From: an uncultured Actinomyces sp.
GTDB lineage: Bacteria; Actinomycetota; Actinomycetes; Actinomycetales; Actinomycetaceae
NCBI GenBank assembly: GCA_938040725.1
Contig: CALHZX010000032.1
Span: forward strand, 1 to 6,650
DNA length: 6,650 nt
Reading direction: 5' to 3'
In this document: piece after piece, positions 5,917-6,650 of the stretch
Position numbering within the stretch: the first letter of the stretch is position 1
Layout of the letters: the number at the start of each line of letters is the position of its first letter
Program-made: the position numbers and the translations under genes
The notes under the pieces: generated by a model
The model's input: the letters and a program-made list of their open reading frames with translations, nothing else
Told to the model about the DNA's origin: nothing
Database searches by the model: none

Positions 5917-6417
5917 TTACCGCTGAAAGAGAGCAACGTATCCATCCCCGGACGGTTCGAGGACAAGGGAGAGCAGGTCCTCGCTTGACGTGCCCATCAG
6001 GTACGACAGAGACACGAGGGCATCGGGCGAGAAGATTGTGTATGTCGTGGGAATGGGGGAGGCTTTGCTTGTCAGCAGGTACGAGGTGGGTTCGTGGAAT
6101 TCGATGGAAAAACCGGGGTGAGCGTCGGTCACTGGTGGGAGGTTGAGGGGTGGGAGCTGGTGCGCTGCACGAATGTCGGCGGCGAAGTGCATGACCGCGA
6201 ACTTCTTGAAGATCTCGAAGGAAGCGGAGCCGAAGCATGGCCCGCCGTATAAGTATCTATCGACGTGGCCGTAGGCGTAGTACCCCTTCCGCCTGGTGAA
6301 TGCGTCGTAGATAAAATCTTCACCCGGTTCGACCAGGATCACATCATCGTCGATCCGGGTTGTGTGTCCGGATAGCTCACACAGGCGAGTGATGTAGGCG
6401 GCGAGTTCCTTGTTCAT
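5917..6417 (-). CDS. Array protein 5 (166 aa), putative immunity-like paralogue
   Basis: Function unknown. N-terminal helix ELAAYITRLCELSG (4-17), acidic strand RIDDDVILVEPGEDF, then the hairpin DAFTRRKGYYAYGHVDR (38-54), ending in DR where proteins 1, 2 and 4 have ER. Next a central helix FEIFKKFAVMHFAADIRAA (67-85), a proline turn LPPLNLPP (88-95, compare QLPPLW of protein 2), a strand GFSIEFHEPTSYLLTS (102-117), and a C-terminal helix SSEDLLSLVLEPSG (144-157) resembling protein 4. Soluble, no signal peptide. ATG 6417 has GAGGAGG 12 bases upstream, a slightly long spacing, within the leader motif shared by genes 1-3. Only 45 bases separate it from the partial gene 6, so it is probably co-transcribed from a promoter beyond the right edge. 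Confidence 0.78.
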   Translation of the reverse strand: MNKELAAYITRLCELSGHTTRIDDDVILVEPGEDFIYDAFTRRKGYYAYGHVDRYLYGGPCFGSASFEIFKKFAVMHFAADIRAAHQLPPLNLPPVTDAHPGFSIEFHEPTSYLLTSKASPIPTTYTIFSPDALVSLSYLMGTSSEDLLSLVLEPSGDGYVALFQR

Positions 6418-6428
6418 ACGACGGTCAG

Positions 6429-6443
6429 TCCTCCTCGGCGTGT
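6429..6443 (-). promoter_or_regulatory. Shared leader/RBS motif before array gene 5
   Basis: ACACGCCGAGGAGGA, with GGAGG as Shine-Dalgarno core, ends 11 bases before ATG 6417. It differs by one base from ACACGACGAGG of gene 1 over the first 11 positions. Confidence 0.5.
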
Positions 6444-6462
6444 GGTGTCAACTGCCTCGATT

Positions 6463-6650
6463 CTACGGCCGTAGTGAATCCGGGGAGGGGGTCGAGGCCT
6501 CGGCGATTGCGCGGGCGTATGTAAAATATGCGCATTTTGCGATCAGCGAGCTGTCGGAATTGTGGGTGAGATGAAATCCTCTGGATCTGTCTTTTGTGAT
6601 GCTGTAGTCGGTGCCCGGCACGGGGCCTAGAAGCTCGTCCGGAGGATAGT
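6463..6650 (-). CDS. C-terminal end of a sixth array gene (partial, runs off right edge)
   Basis: The minus-strand frame entering from the right edge reads YPPDELLGPVPGTDYSITKD, continues through GFHLTHNSDSSLIAKCAYFT and YARAIAEAS, and stops at TAG 6465-6463, 61 residues in all. It is the only one of three minus frames with a protein-like composition: a turn-rich segment, a beta strand (GFHLTHN) and a predicted helix (AYFTYARAIAEA). It does not share the NDPS or terminal LL blocks of proteins 1-5, so it may belong to another family, for example a different immunity protein or the end of the associated toxin. The 45-base gap and same orientation put it in the same transcription unit as gene 5. 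I do not recognise the family. Confidence 0.6.
   Translation of the reverse strand, partial: YPPDELLGPVPGTDYSITKDRSRGFHLTHNSDSSLIAKCAYFTYARAIAEASTPSPDSLRP

Noticed and set aside
6528..6535. ATGCGCAT palindrome with flanking A and T runs
   Set aside because: It falls inside the partial gene 6 reading frame and is short enough to be chance.
3598..6650. CRISPR array or insertion-sequence explanation for the repeated small genes
   Set aside because: There are no regularly spaced identical repeats, terminal inverted repeats or transposase motifs. The repetition is at the protein level.

Overview
The window looks like a chromosomal accessory region of a high-GC Gram-positive bacterium, most likely an oral or gut actinomycete of the Actinomyces/Schaalia type. 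That placement is inferred from GC-rich core genes, short or leaderless 5' ends, and an actinobacterial-style FixC/FixX pair; no marker gene fixes the species.

Left part (1-1759): the start of a MerR-family regulator runs leftward out of the window. Upstream of it is a recognisable MerR-type promoter, with a perfect TTGACA box, a 19-bp spacer and a dyad. Divergent from it is an intact 435-residue FAD-dependent oxidoreductase of the amine oxidase / protoporphyrinogen oxidase superfamily.

Middle part (1760-3534): about 740 bases without a convincing gene, AT-richer from about 1930, lead into a wrecked fix locus. The first ~50 residues of an MFS transporter, with a good ribosome binding site, are fused out of frame to the last ~155 residues of a FixC-type flavoprotein (electron-transfer flavoprotein:quinone oxidoreductase). 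Next is fixX (ferredoxin-like partner), which keeps its ribosome binding site but has a +4 frameshift inside a CCCG tandem repeat. A strong hairpin closes the region. Most of the MFS gene and most of fixC are gone, and no fixA or fixB is present, so this is a deletion scar.

Right part (3598-6650): six small co-directional minus-strand genes with gaps of 45-93 bases, the sixth cut by the window edge. The five complete products (154-184 residues) are soluble, lack signal peptides, and share a weak common layout: an N-terminal helix, a beta hairpin ending in ER/DR, a central hydrophobic helix, a beta strand block (in two members the NDPS-x-x-FST motif) and a C-terminal LL-containing helix. Four of them share a similar ribosome-binding leader (ACACGACGAGG-like). 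This is a tandem array of diverged paralogues, the usual look of an immunity-gene array downstream of a polymorphic toxin. The toxin itself would lie beyond the right edge. Immunity function is inferred, not shown by the sequence.
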